Origin: Legionellales bacterium
GTDB taxonomy: Bacteria; Pseudomonadota; Gammaproteobacteria; JAHCLG01
Assembly (NCBI GenBank): GCA_026125385.1
Contig: JAHCLG010000012.1
Location: 1-64,000 of the forward strand
Direction of reading: 5' to 3'
DNA length: 64,000 bases
Shown: one piece after another, positions 18,635 to 27,997 of the stretch
Layout: each line of letters begins with the position of its first letter
Position numbering within the stretch: the stretch's first letter is position 1
The notes under the pieces: model-generated
Database searches by the model: none
Told to the model about the DNA's origin: nothing
The model's input: only the letters and a program-made list of their open reading frames with translations
Made by a program: the position numbers and the translations under genes

Positions 18635-18880
18635 ATGTTAAATTTGGCGATTATTAATTTAGACGACGAATTTTTTGCCATAGAAGATTATTGCACGCAT
18701 ATAGGCTGTCCGTTTGTCAGCGAACCTATCGAAATTGAAACGTTAGTGTTCCCTTGGCATGGCGCCCGTTTTGCTATTCGCACCGTTGAAGTTCTTGAAC
18801 CTCCTGCCTATAAAAATTTACACACCTTTCCTGTGAAAATTGAACAAGATCAGATCCTCGTGGGATTTGAGTCAAATTGA
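18635..18880 (+). pseudogene. 5'-truncated duplicate of the suf-operon Rieske gene
   Basis: About nine bases in ten match the Rieske gene at 16949-17269, from about its codon 30 to its stop, so the first quarter is missing. The CTH..C pair is kept, but the second Cys ligand is Phe (FPWHG instead of CPWHG), so a Rieske cluster could not form normally. An ATG gives an 81-residue frame, but there is no clear ribosome site. It is most likely decayed, a leftover of the event that placed vapBC and the DUF188 gene here. Confidence 0.8.
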
Positions 18881-18930
18881 AAATGCGATTTGCACTTAAC
18901 AGAAAACCCAAGATACTATGAGTATAAAAT

Positions 18931-19022
18931 TAGTGGGCTACCTATAGTGAAACTATAATCAGCCCGCTATTTTTACATTGACTTAGTGGGCTACATATAG
19001 TTAAACTATAATCAGCCCACTA
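18931..19022 (+). promoter_or_regulatory. Two nested palindromes upstream of the ATPase gene
   Basis: Two 39-base units (18931-18969 and 18984-19022) recur with a 53-base period. Each has outer arms TAGTGGGCT / AGCCCACTA (second copy exact, first with one change). Inside are arms TATAGTT / AACTATA. The second unit ends 17 bases before the ATG. The layout suggests paired operator sites for autoregulation, or a structured mobile-element end. Confidence 0.65.
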
Positions 19023-19039
19023 ATCTTAACGGAGATGCC

Positions 19040-20512
19040 ATGGCTGAGGTTATTGTAGGACGCCTACAAGAGCGGAAAGAATTACTCGAGATGTTTAATT
19101 CCAAAGCGGCAGAATTTCTTGTTTTATATGGTCGGAGAAGGATCGGGAAATCGTATCTAATCGAAAAAATATTTGAGAAAAAATCCTGTTATTTTTTTCA
19201 TGTAACAGGTGTTCAAAATGGAACAATAGACGAACAGATCAAAGAGTTTGTTAAAGCGATTGGAAATACCTTTTATAAAGGAGCTGCGATTGCAACATCA
19301 AAATCTTGGATGGATGCATTTGAGGAACTGACTAAAGCCATCGACAATACGCCTAAAAATACAAAAATTATTTTATTTTTTGATGAGCTTCCCTGGCTAT
19401 GTACGCGAAAATCAAGATTAATTCAAGCAATTGATTACTATTGGAATCGCTATTGGAAAAATAATAAACAGATCAAGCTCATCATTTGTGGATCCAGCGC
19501 CTCTTGGATTATTCGCAAAATTATTCACCATAAAGGGGGATTACATAATCGAAACACAAGAACTATGTTATTAAATCCATTTAATTTAAACGAAACAAAA
19601 GATTTTTTACATTCGGCTGGTGTCAAAGTTAATAATGAACAAGTGGCGCAAATCTATATGTTTTGTGGCGGTATTCCTTATTATTTAAATTATATCAAAA
19701 AAAGTAAGTCACCAGCACAGCTTATCGATCAAATGTGTTTTCAGGAAAATGGCGTTTTATATAATGAATTCGAAAAATTATTTGATTCACTTTTTGATGA
19801 CTCAGAAACATATAAAGAATTAATTAGAGTTATCGCGCAATCTAGAGAAGGAGTAAATCATGCAAAAATTGAATTGAAAAGCACTTATTTGTCAAAAGGA
19901 GGCACATTGAGCGGGCGCTTAAAAGATCTAGAAGACGCGGCTTTTATCAAATCATTTATACCGTTAGGACACAAAAGACAAGGCATTTATTATAGAGTCA
20001 TTGATGAATATTGTTATTTTTATTTAAGATGGATTGAGTCAGCAAAAAAAACGTTAATTACCCAAGAAAGAAATAATAAATATTGGTCTAGCAAACTATC
20101 TTCGGCCGAATACCATAACTGGATGGGGTATTCATTCGAATCGATTTGTTATAAACATATAGGCGAGATTAGAAGAGCATTAAATATCAATATTGGGTCG
20201 ACAGTGGGAGTATGGCGATATTCTCCTAGAAAAAATTCAACAGAATCTGGAGCTCAAATCGATCTAGTTTTTGACAGGGATGATGGAATAGTAACACTGT
20301 GTGAAATAAAATTTTCTAAAAATAAGTTTATCATTGATAAACACTATGCTGAAATTTTAAAGAAAAAGATGGCTGTATATAAAAAAATAACTGGAACAAA
20401 TAAAAAATTGCTCATTGCCATGATCACGAATGATGGTATCAAAGAAAATAAATATTCAGATGAATTGATTAGTGATATAATAACGCTAAATCACTTATTT
20501 GCAGAGTATTGA
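19040..20512 (+). CDS. AAA ATPase with C-terminal DUF234 nuclease-like domain
   Basis: A 490-residue protein of the archaeal-type ATPase family also common in bacteria. The N-terminal STAND-like ATPase has Walker A GRRRIGKS (31-38) and Walker B ILFFDELPW (111-119), then a CGSSASW sensor region. A middle winged helix (SGRLKDLEDAAFIKS) follows. The C-terminal DUF234 region has a PD-(D/E)xK-like core: Asp408 in QIDLVF and Glu422-x-Lys424 in CEIKFS. All three residues are intact. Function is unknown; islands and defence contexts are typical. GGAGA precedes the ATG, and two nested palindromes lie just upstream. Confidence 0.85.
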   Translation: MAEVIVGRLQERKELLEMFNSKAAEFLVLYGRRRIGKSYLIEKIFEKKSCYFFHVTGVQNGTIDEQIKEFVKAIGNTFYKGAAIATSKSWMDAFEELTKAIDNTPKNTKIILFFDELPWLCTRKSRLIQAIDYYWNRYWKNNKQIKLIICGSSASWIIRKIIHHKGGLHNRNTRTMLLNPFNLNETKDFLHSAGVKVNNEQVAQIYMFCGGIPYYLNYIKKSKSPAQLIDQMCFQENGVLYNEFEKLFDSLFDDSETYKELIRVIAQSREGVNHAKIELKSTYLSKGGTLSGRLKDLEDAAFIKSFIPLGHKRQGIYYRVIDEYCYFYLRWIESAKKTLITQERNNKYWSSKLSSAEYHNWMGYSFESICYKHIGEIRRALNINIGSTVGVWRYSPRKNSTESGAQIDLVFDRDDGIVTLCEIKFSKNKFIIDKHYAEILKKKMAVYKKITGTNKKLLIAMITNDGIKENKYSDELISDIITLNHLFAEY

Positions 20513-20531
20513 CGAGACAATTCAGAATAGC

Positions 20532-20669
20532 AGGCTTATCACCACAGGCGAAGCAATAGCGAGAATGATATTGAATGATCTGGGTTTTTTAAATAAACCA
20601 ATAAATTTAACACCCTATTTTCTCGAAAACAAAGCGTTAGAACGCGCATGCAATTTTACTCCACACTAG
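20532..20669 (+). pseudogene. Transposase fragment (IS1634-type, DUF4277 N-terminal domain)
   Basis: Translating from 20532 to the stop at 20667 gives about 45 residues including TTGEAIARMILNDLGFLNK and NLTPYFLENKALERA. This matches the N-terminal DUF4277 region of IS1634-family transposases (usual form STGQAV..MILNGLGF, LTPHFFEDKPVERL). The remainder of the transposase and its ends are gone. It lies 20 bases past the ATPase stop, marking this gap as a former insertion site. Confidence 0.7.
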
Positions 20670-20705
20670 TAACACACTCTAAGATTTTAAAAAAACACGA
20701 AAAAA

Positions 20706-21158
20706 TTATTTCCCAGTATGCCCAAAGCCACCAGTGCCACGCGCGCTTTCGTTAAATTCGTTAACAATTTCAAATTGTGTTTGCACAACAGGGACTATGA
20801 CTAATTGCGCGATACGTTCACCCGGTTCAATCGTATAAGTTTCATTGCAACGATTCCAACAAGAAATCATTAAAGGTCCCTGATAATCAGAATCGATTAA
20901 ACCAACTAAGTTTCCTAAAACAATTCCTTTTTTATGCCCTAATCCCGAACGCGGTAAAATAATTGCAGCTAAACTCGGATCGCCAATATACAAGGCAATC
21001 CCCGTGGGAATTAATTCGGTTTGTCCAGGTTTTAGTAAAAGCGGTTGTTCCACACACGCACGCAAATCTAATCCCGCCGATCCTGCGGTAGCATAGTGTG
21101 GTAAACCAAATTCTTGCTCAATACGTTTATCTAATATTTTAACTTGCACGGTTTGCAT
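20706..21158 (-). CDS. dut: dUTP diphosphatase (dUTPase)
   Basis: Hydrolyses dUTP to dUMP and PPi, keeping uracil out of DNA and providing the thymidylate precursor. All five trimeric dUTPase motifs are visible, among them [42 protein letters not shown] and the C-terminal [11 protein letters not shown]. At 150 residues it matches the family's usual length. Its start lies 20 bases inside the 3' end of coaBC, the usual coaBC-dut order in proteobacteria, so the two are co-translated. Confidence 0.98.
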   Translation of the reverse strand: MQTVQVKILDKRIEQEFGLPHYATAGSAGLDLRACVEQPLLLKPGQTELIPTGIALYIGDPSLAAIILPRSGLGHKKGIVLGNLVGLIDSDYQGPLMISCWNRCNETYTIEPGERIAQLVIVPVVQTQFEIVNEFNESARGTGGFGHTGK

Positions 21159-22338
21159 TTTTATATCCTTGATGAATTAAATGTAGAATTTCAATCGCTA
21201 ATTGCATTTTGGGTTTTAATGATAATTCAATTTTTTGCTGATGATCTATCACGGTTACTTGATTATTATCAACATCAAAACCGCGGTCATCTAAGCTCAC
21301 ATCATTGGCGATTATCATATCTAAATTTTTATGCTTTAATTTTTGCAGGGCTTTTTCAATGACGTCGTCTGTTTGCGCAGCAAAACCCACACAAAATGGC
21401 TTAGGAGATTGTTTGGCAATTTCTGCAATAATATCGGGATTGGGAATGAGTTTTAAGGTTAATTCCTTTTCACGACTGGCAATTTTTTGAGTTGCAACCT
21501 GTGCGAGACGATAATCTGCTACGGCAGCCGCACCGATAAAAATATCGCACTCCGAACACATTACTCTTGCGACAGCTAACATTTCCTGCGCGGTTGTAAT
21601 ATTAATTCGTTGTATTTGCTGTGGCGTATCAATAGCAGTGGGGCCTGCAATTAAGATAACTTCAGCGCCCATTTCGTATGCGGCGCGTGCTAAGGCAAAT
21701 CCCATTTTTCCTGAACTGCGATTAGAGATATAACGTACCGAATCAATTGCTTCGCGCGTGGGACCTGCGGTAATAAGAATTTTTTTACCCTGAAAAAGTT
21801 GAGAATTCACTGCAGACTGTTTTACTTTTTCGACGATTTCTTCTATCGCTAGCATGCGCCCCAAGCCTACATCACCACACGCTTGTTCGCCATTCTCCGG
21901 CCCCCAAATTAACATATTGCGTTGTTTTAAGCGTTCCACATTCTCTAAAGTTGGCGTGGCTTCCCACATGTGTTTATTCATTGCAGGTGCGATGGCAATG
22001 GTTTTAGTCGTGGCCAAACACACGCTGGTTAATAAATCATCGGCAAAACCGTGCGCTAATTTAGCGATCAGATTTGCGGTAGCGGGTGCGAGTAAAATTA
22101 AATCAGGCCAGCGCGCTAATTCAATATGACTCATCCCAAGCTCGGCCTCGGGATCAAACAAATCGTCACGCACGGGATGACTTGAGACCGCTTGTAAGGC
22201 GAGCGGGGCGACAAATTCGTGAGCGGCTTTCGTCATCATCACTTGCACGTCGCACTGGTTTTCACGTAAACGCCGAATCAGTTCGGGACATTTATACGCT
22301 GCAATTCCTGCGCTTATACCCAATAAAACACGTTTCAT
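21139..22338 (-). CDS. coaBC: Bifunctional phosphopantothenoylcysteine decarboxylase/phosphopantothenate-cysteine ligase
   Basis: Two steps of coenzyme A synthesis in one protein. The N-terminal flavoprotein decarboxylase (CoaC) shows [12 protein letters not shown], the [20 protein letters not shown] block and a CoaC active-site segment [11 protein letters not shown]. The C-terminal ligase (CoaB) shows [20 protein letters not shown] and SGKMGFALA. Start at ATG 22338 places the protein at [11 protein letters not shown] as in relatives; 11 further codons upstream lack support. At 399 residues it is normal length. It runs into dut. Confidence 0.97.
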   Translation of the reverse strand: MKRVLLGISAGIAAYKCPELIRRLRENQCDVQVMMTKAAHEFVAPLALQAVSSHPVRDDLFDPEAELGMSHIELARWPDLILLAPATANLIAKLAHGFADDLLTSVCLATTKTIAIAPAMNKHMWEATPTLENVERLKQRNMLIWGPENGEQACGDVGLGRMLAIEEIVEKVKQSAVNSQLFQGKKILITAGPTREAIDSVRYISNRSSGKMGFALARAAYEMGAEVILIAGPTAIDTPQQIQRINITTAQEMLAVARVMCSECDIFIGAAAVADYRLAQVATQKIASREKELTLKLIPNPDIIAEIAKQSPKPFCVGFAAQTDDVIEKALQKLKHKNLDMIIANDVSLDDRGFDVDNNQVTVIDHQQKIELSLKPKMQLAIEILHLIHQGYKNANRAS

Positions 22339-22560
22339 TCTGAGATTACACCTATTAAACTGAAACATCACTTATGGTAAATACGCCCTAGTCTAACAAA
22401 AAAATCGCGCTATACCAGAGTAAATTGTGATGTTGCGTTTCTCCCCTTAAATCGCCATCCGTGCGAGCACAGCTTGCCCAGGCGAAATCAATCCAGGAAA
22501 GAGTAACGCACTGAATGTGCGAAACTCCTGTTAATTGAGCTATACCAAGGAAAAACTGAC

Positions 22561-23235
22561 ATGGCGATAACAGATTGGCCGAATAACGAACGCCCACGCG
22601 AAAAATGTTTGAGCAAAGGCGCGCAGGCCTTATCGGATGCTGAACTCTTAGCAATTTTGCTACGAACTGGCGTACGCGGCAAAACCGCCTTAGATTTAGC
22701 GCGAGATTTATTAAATCATTTTGGAAGTTTGCGCCAACTTTTCCAAGCGGACTACGAACAGATTACGAAAATATCTGGTTTAGGGATAACAAAATTTATT
22801 TTTTTGCAAGCTGTGCGTGAAATTGGGCGACGCACAAATTTAGAATTATTACCCAAGCGGGTAAAATTATATTCCGCTCAACTAGTCAAACAATTTTTTT
22901 TACAGCAATTACACGACTATCAACATGAAGTATTTTGTTGTTTAGTCCTCGATGGACAAAATCGCGTATTGCATTTTGCTGAATTATTTCATGGCACCTT
23001 AGATTATGCGCAAATTTATCCCCGTGAAATGGTGAAATACATTTTAAAAAATAATGCCAAGCGGGTGATTATTGCACACAATCATCCATCGGGTAAATTG
23101 GGTGCCAGTCCACAAGATTTGCAATTCACAAAATCGTTAAAACGTGCTTTGGATTTTTTAGAAATCGATTTATTGGACCATCTGATTATTAGCGAGTTTG
23201 ATTGTTATTCGATGATGGAAAATGGTTTATTGTAA
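22561..23235 (+). CDS. radC: RadC-family (JAMM) protein
   Basis: The 224-residue RadC protein has an N-terminal helix-hairpin-helix-like region (LSDAELLAILLRTG, then ITKISGLGITK). A JAB/JAMM domain follows, with the metal motif HNHPSGKLGASPQD and the upstream conserved Glu in FAELFHGTLDYA. Function remains uncertain despite the repair-based name. It is divergent from coaBC, as commonly seen. A perfect palindrome overlaps its stop codon and forms a terminator. Confidence 0.96.
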   Translation: MAITDWPNNERPREKCLSKGAQALSDAELLAILLRTGVRGKTALDLARDLLNHFGSLRQLFQADYEQITKISGLGITKFIFLQAVREIGRRTNLELLPKRVKLYSAQLVKQFFLQQLHDYQHEVFCCLVLDGQNRVLHFAELFHGTLDYAQIYPREMVKYILKNNAKRVIIAHNHPSGKLGASPQDLQFTKSLKRALDFLEIDLLDHLIISEFDCYSMMENGLL

Positions 23236-23273
23236 AAGAAATAGCACTCACAATTGTGAGTGCTATTTCTTTT
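23234..23273. terminator. Bidirectional terminator after radC
   Basis: A 40-base perfect palindrome beginning within the radC stop codon; centre CACTCACAATTGTGAGTG, arms ending AAAAG and CTTTT. The A-tract and T-tract allow termination on both strands, for radC and for the convergent DUF945 operon. Confidence 0.85.
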
Positions 23274-23277
23274 AATA

Positions 23278-23310
23278 ATGGCCGGAACAGGCATAGCCTG
23301 TTCCGGCCAT
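23278..23310. terminator. Second hairpin in the radC/DUF945 convergent gap
   Basis: A 15-bp perfect stem ATGGCCGGAACAGGC / GCCTGTTCCGGCCAT with loop ATA. It is GC-rich and stands out from the AT-rich surroundings, with no long T-tract. It probably assists termination or protects the 3' end of the convergent transcripts. Confidence 0.6.
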
Positions 23311-23336
23311 TTGAGCGTTTAAAGTTTCAAGGTAAA

Positions 23337-24815
23337 TTAATTGCCTTGATGTAAAAATTGTTGTAAAGGAAATACTTTACCATTTAATTCCACTTTTTGA
23401 TCTTGGTAGGTTGCATGAATTTTTACCACATCACCATCAATGGAGATAAAGTTTTCACTTTGATAATCTGCTAATTCTTTTTCCACATTGGTTTGCGCAA
23501 GCGTTTGCAAATCTTGTGGGGTTTTATTGGCATAATCTGGATTATTCGCCGCTTGCTGTTGTTGTAAGTAGCGTTGTTCTTCTTGCATCAGCAATGCTAC
23601 GACCAAGGCTTTAGGTGCACTCACATCCACTTTTACATTAGCATTCATGAAGGCTTCTTGGATTCCACCTATACCAGCATTACTGGGTTTGGCTAATGTT
23701 GCCGTAACATTGCCAGTGATTTTGCCTTGCGGAGTTGTCCAGTCGATGTTGCTGGTTAACTCAGTCCCGCGAGAAAATATTTGCATCAACACTGGTAGGC
23801 TTTGCATGGTTATTTGTTGCTGCTTTTGCACATTATCAAAATTTTGTTGTAATTCTTGCGACAGTTTTACCAACTCACCTAACGCTTTTGCATCTAAATT
23901 TAAAATATTAAATGTAAACGTCGAAGGCGCATAAGCCATATTCATAACATCAAATTTAGCAAGTTTAAGCGAAAAGATTCCATTCACTAAATCCGATTTT
24001 AATTCAGCAGATTGTTGAATGCTTAAACCATCCATTTCAAATAATGGATTGCCATGTTGCGCTAATTTAATATTTTTAATGTCCAAATTTGAATTACCTA
24101 TCCACAGATGGTAAGTATTATTGCGATTACTTTTACCAGAAATTTCTGCGCCATTTAATTGGAAACTATTATTAGTATTATTGGTGACGCTTAAAGGTAA
24201 AATGTTTGCGGTAAGATCGATGCTGTTAATATTTCGATCAGTCAACCAACTTCCTTGAATTCCTTGCCAATTTGCTACCGTCGCCGTGCGATCGTTTGCT
24301 AAAAATTGCAAAGGTTCTAAAGCGAAATTCCAATCATAATCCCCATTAAACGCCAGAATTACTGTGCTATGGATCAACGGCAATTGTTTCAGATTTTTTT
24401 GCAAGAATTCGGTGGCTTCCGGCGAATAAACCATTTGCGTATAGAGTGCGCCACGACCCCAATGCCATTCAATCTCTTGTTTTTTATCGTGTTGTAACCA
24501 GATTAATGGCCCGTGTTGAACTTGCCCTTTGATGGTGGCTAAGACTTCTTCAGTGGGTTTTTGACCAGAGGCTTGCATCATTTGACGAGTAGCCCGTTCT
24601 GCAAACGGTAACATACTATTTACGGTTAAAACCATATCAGAATGTAACCAACCTTGATGATATTCTTTAATTTTAACTTCATAAAAAGGTGGGTACGATA
24701 ACGCTTGCACACCCTTTTCAATACTGGATTTAGACAGCATTCCCATCACATAAGGACCCGCCCCTACGACAATGAGAATTGCCATGAATATTGTTAACAA
24801 TAATGACTTAGCCAT
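23337..24815 (-). CDS. YdgA-like DUF945 protein (copy 3 of the operon)
   Basis: A 492-residue protein with an N-terminal membrane anchor or signal (about 4-27), then a large extracytoplasmic region. The pattern HQGWLHSDM, QHGPLIWLQ, WHWGRG and the later GNVTATLA, ending with NGKVFPL, is that of the DUF945/YdgA family. Function is unknown. It is the last of three paralogues in tandem on this strand, 25 bases after the second. ATG 24815 follows GGAGG. Confidence 0.83.
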   Translation of the reverse strand: MAKSLLLTIFMAILIVVGAGPYVMGMLSKSSIEKGVQALSYPPFYEVKIKEYHQGWLHSDMVLTVNSMLPFAERATRQMMQASGQKPTEEVLATIKGQVQHGPLIWLQHDKKQEIEWHWGRGALYTQMVYSPEATEFLQKNLKQLPLIHSTVILAFNGDYDWNFALEPLQFLANDRTATVANWQGIQGSWLTDRNINSIDLTANILPLSVTNNTNNSFQLNGAEISGKSNRNNTYHLWIGNSNLDIKNIKLAQHGNPLFEMDGLSIQQSAELKSDLVNGIFSLKLAKFDVMNMAYAPSTFTFNILNLDAKALGELVKLSQELQQNFDNVQKQQQITMQSLPVLMQIFSRGTELTSNIDWTTPQGKITGNVTATLAKPSNAGIGGIQEAFMNANVKVDVSAPKALVVALLMQEEQRYLQQQQAANNPDYANKTPQDLQTLAQTNVEKELADYQSENFISIDGDVVKIHATYQDQKVELNGKVFPLQQFLHQGN

Positions 24816-24840
24816 TGAATAACCTCCGCTTAAAATTCAA

Positions 24841-26262
24841 TTAAAAATGTGGGGTAGGGATAATTTTCCCATTCACCATTAATTTACCCTTTTCATACAC
24901 TGCAACCATTTTCAAATCATCACCTTGCTTAACTAAAATACCTTTATTAATTAAATCGGTAATTTTAGCATTCACGGGATTTTCGGTTGCTTGACTTGGA
25001 TTATTATCTGCTGTCCATGTTTTGGATAAATCGTTGGTTAACAATTTTTCGGACACGTCGAGAGATAAATTAGCTTTCGTGTTTTCGAGTAAGGAACGTA
25101 ATGCCGCAAAAAATGAAGTATTTTCACCATCAATTTTCGCTAATGATAATTCGCCAGTAACCGTGAGGTTGCCATCAGCTGAAGTTAGTTGTAATTGATT
25201 TAAATGAATTTCGCCACCTTGCTTAATTAAATTAAGTGCTAAGGGAATCATCGCCATTTGTTGCGCTTCGCGTTCGCGAAATGAAGCATCAAAATTTTTG
25301 TTATAGGACACTAACGCATCTTTAAATTTTGCAAAGCTAGCTGCATCGAGTTGATTGGCGTTAATATCAAAAGCAAACGTGGGATAATTGACATTATCGA
25401 TGGTGATATTTTTGGCGTTAATCGTCATTTTATTAGTCAGTTTATCGCCTTGCAATCCTTGAGTATTCTCGATGGTAACCTGTTCTGCTGCATCGGTTAA
25501 TGCAAGATGTTGAAAGTTGAGTTTATTAATTTCAACACTATTTTTTCCTGTCCAAACTTTAAATGGATTACGTTTTGAGGAATGATTTTCAATTGAGAAA
25601 TTATCCATACTCAAATTCAAATCTTGGCTGATTAATTTCACCGGCAATACCTTGAGGAGAAAATTAAATTGGGTCAGCGATTTGTTGGTATTGTAGTGAT
25701 AACTCACACCTTGAGATTCAAACTGATAAGGCAGTTTTTTATCAGTGGTTTTCAGTGGACCGATTTGAATATAATTTTTAAAATTTCCGGCTAAGGTAAT
25801 AAAACCATGCCCTTCGATTAAGGGCACTGCACCTAAATATTGAGTCAGCAATGCTTGGGTGGCAGGGTCGAATTTTACACAGGTGTTAATTAAACCACGC
25901 CCTAAATGCCACTCAAATTTTTGAGTTTTTTCGTTGATTGAAAATAAAATAGGGCCGTGCTGAATAGTGACTTCTGTAGTAAAACGAGGCTTAACGATAT
26001 TGCCTTTATCATCGAGTTCATAAAAGATGCCGAGTAATGATTTAGGAAAAATGCTAGGATTAACTGGAAGTTTTTCTAAGGTGAAGGAAGAATGCATCCA
26101 ACCCATATGATAATTTTTTTCGGTTAATATGACGGGTTGATTCTTAGAAATTGCCGCAATCAAGCCGTCAATGTCTTTTTTACTCCAATACCCCATTCCC
26201 ACAGGGGCTAATCCAATAATAATAGCGAGTAACGCAATAACCCCTACCCATGTCTTACGCAT
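24841..26262 (-). CDS. YdgA-like DUF945 protein (copy 2 of the operon)
   Basis: A 473-residue member of the same family, with an N-terminal hydrophobic anchor (about 5-25), YHMGWMHSSF, QHGPILFS, WHLGRG and a C-terminal NGKIIPTPHF. The repeated landmarks show it arose by tandem duplication with its neighbours but has diverged. It probably lies in the periplasm, tethered to the inner membrane. Confidence 0.83.
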   Translation of the reverse strand: MRKTWVGVIALLAIIIGLAPVGMGYWSKKDIDGLIAAISKNQPVILTEKNYHMGWMHSSFTLEKLPVNPSIFPKSLLGIFYELDDKGNIVKPRFTTEVTIQHGPILFSINEKTQKFEWHLGRGLINTCVKFDPATQALLTQYLGAVPLIEGHGFITLAGNFKNYIQIGPLKTTDKKLPYQFESQGVSYHYNTNKSLTQFNFLLKVLPVKLISQDLNLSMDNFSIENHSSKRNPFKVWTGKNSVEINKLNFQHLALTDAAEQVTIENTQGLQGDKLTNKMTINAKNITIDNVNYPTFAFDINANQLDAASFAKFKDALVSYNKNFDASFREREAQQMAMIPLALNLIKQGGEIHLNQLQLTSADGNLTVTGELSLAKIDGENTSFFAALRSLLENTKANLSLDVSEKLLTNDLSKTWTADNNPSQATENPVNAKITDLINKGILVKQGDDLKMVAVYEKGKLMVNGKIIPTPHF

Positions 26263-26364
26263 CTTTAACCACTCCTTAATGTTTGGTATAGCCCGTTGGC
26301 TTGAAAAATCATCATAGCACCCACTTGCAGAGTTACCAATATTTTATTAGCAAACAGCTAGCGC

Positions 26365-26391
26365 TTGTTAACAATTCTACTCTGCTGGCAG
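26365..26391 (-). repeat. Fragment of a family-2 MITE end
   Basis: TTGTTAACAATTCTACTCTG followed by CTGGCAG differs in about three positions from the reverse complement of the right end of the element at 59782-59926. The rest of the element is not recognisable. It lies in the 180-bp gap between two DUF945 genes. Confidence 0.45.
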
Positions 26392-26443
26392 TGCATTTTA
26401 GGTAGCACTATAAATCATTTTCTCATGAATGGCGATGAAATGA

Positions 26444-27808
26444 TTATTCCACAACATGTTGGTTAACCGTAAGCTTTTTATCTTTAAGTTGAAATTGGAT
26501 GGTGTAGGCACCATTCACCGCCTGAATGATCTGTTGTTGTTTCCAATCTGCTAACGTTGTACCCCAAAATGGTTTAGGTAGTGTCTTTTTATTAGCGGCA
26601 TGTTGAATAATTTCATCCACAAATACCGCGGGTAAACTCATTTCTCCCGTCATCAGCAATTTCGCCCCCAAAAGATCGTCAACATTATTTTTATTGAGCA
26701 TTACATCTTGAGGCAAGGTCACCCCCTGTGGAAAACTCATGTTTAAATTAGCGCTGATAGGTTGATTATCAACGGCAAAATGATTGATTTTGAGTTGCAC
26801 CGTAACCTTATTATTTTCTCCCGCTTGAAAATATAACGTAGTAAATGGGTAGGCATAGTGATTATTGAAACCCGCTTGCAGTTGATTAAATTTGACGAAG
26901 GCTTGCTCGAGCGCTGTGGGATTTAAATCGGTGATATTTAATTTGATCACCCCGGGTCCCACGGAACGGTCGAATAGGGTTGATGACTTTAATGAAAAGG
27001 TACTAACAAGATTATAGTTATCGGCATCGCTCAGAAAACCCCGCGCTTGAAGGCTCGGTTGATTTAATTCCACCATTTCATTATCGACGTTAAATTTAAT
27101 TTTTGAGGTAAAAAGCTTGGCTTTGCCAAAGAATAAATGCGTTAAATTACCCTCTTTTTGCCAATTATTTTGTGCGACGACATCACCGATATCGATAAGC
27201 TGGTTATTGATCTTTAGATAAAACGGTTTAGAATGCCATTTAGATTGCACGACGTCCATGGCAGAATTTAAGTTCGTACGAAAATTAAATCCACCCCATT
27301 TCACCTCAATGGACTCTTTTGCCCAATGAAATTGAAAATTTAATCCGTCATTCGCCATCGACACATGGAATTGCCGACGAAAGCCTATCGCCAGTTTACC
27401 TTGTAATGTCAGCGGTTTGCCAATCATTAACTGGATCACCGACTCCACTTCATTAGAAAAATGAACATTTAGCTGACTGACTGCAATACCTGCAAACCAC
27501 TGTAATTGTTGTTGCTTATCGCGAATAAAAGCGATTGGACCATGATGAATAGACATCGTGATTTGCAAATCGATAGGAAAGTCTTTTCGAGGTTGCGTTT
27601 GTGGTAATCTCACAGAGAGTTGAGCAGTCGATGAAAACCAACCTTGTTGATAATTCTGTAATGTAATTTTATAGGGTAATTTTTTTTGTAAATGAGCAAT
27701 GAAGCGGTTTAAGTCTTTTTCCGCGATGAATCCCATCAGGGGGGGCAATGAAAGGCCAATAAGTATTACGATGAGCAGAGCAATCGACAACTTTTTGATG
27801 GCGCGCAT
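26444..27808 (-). CDS. YdgA-like DUF945 protein (copy 1 of the operon)
   Basis: A 454-residue first member of the set, with an N-terminal anchor (about 8-30), then YQQGWFSSTAQ, HHGPIAF and a shorter C-terminal region ending LKDKKLTVNQHVVE. It is the most divergent copy: its WHxGRG motif is replaced by QWFAGIAVS. A 180-bp gap with a repeat fragment separates it from copy 2, so it may have its own transcript. It is divergent from lpxL. Confidence 0.78.
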   Translation of the reverse strand: MRAIKKLSIALLIVILIGLSLPPLMGFIAEKDLNRFIAHLQKKLPYKITLQNYQQGWFSSTAQLSVRLPQTQPRKDFPIDLQITMSIHHGPIAFIRDKQQQLQWFAGIAVSQLNVHFSNEVESVIQLMIGKPLTLQGKLAIGFRRQFHVSMANDGLNFQFHWAKESIEVKWGGFNFRTNLNSAMDVVQSKWHSKPFYLKINNQLIDIGDVVAQNNWQKEGNLTHLFFGKAKLFTSKIKFNVDNEMVELNQPSLQARGFLSDADNYNLVSTFSLKSSTLFDRSVGPGVIKLNITDLNPTALEQAFVKFNQLQAGFNNHYAYPFTTLYFQAGENNKVTVQLKINHFAVDNQPISANLNMSFPQGVTLPQDVMLNKNNVDDLLGAKLLMTGEMSLPAVFVDEIIQHAANKKTLPKPFWGTTLADWKQQQIIQAVNGAYTIQFQLKDKKLTVNQHVVE

Positions 27809-27997
27809 TAGAAAAATCCTAAATTAACACATGAATTTTTATTCTACACAATAATTCCTTGAGAATGAACTCCTAGTAAAATGTGCATGATTATTTTTTT
27901 ACGGCCACTGAGAGTTTTCGCGTGCAAATGCCAATGTATATAGCCTTAATCCGATGAATTCAGTAAACTCTTCTTTTTATCTTAACGCGTATCCATT

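Noticed and set aside
18635-18880. A functional second Rieske ferredoxin
   Set aside because: It lacks the N-terminal quarter and a cluster-ligand Cys is Phe, so it is called a pseudogene.
22086-22343. Plus-strand open frames opposite coaBC
   Set aside because: Antisense shadows of a firmly identified gene, with biased composition and no domain.
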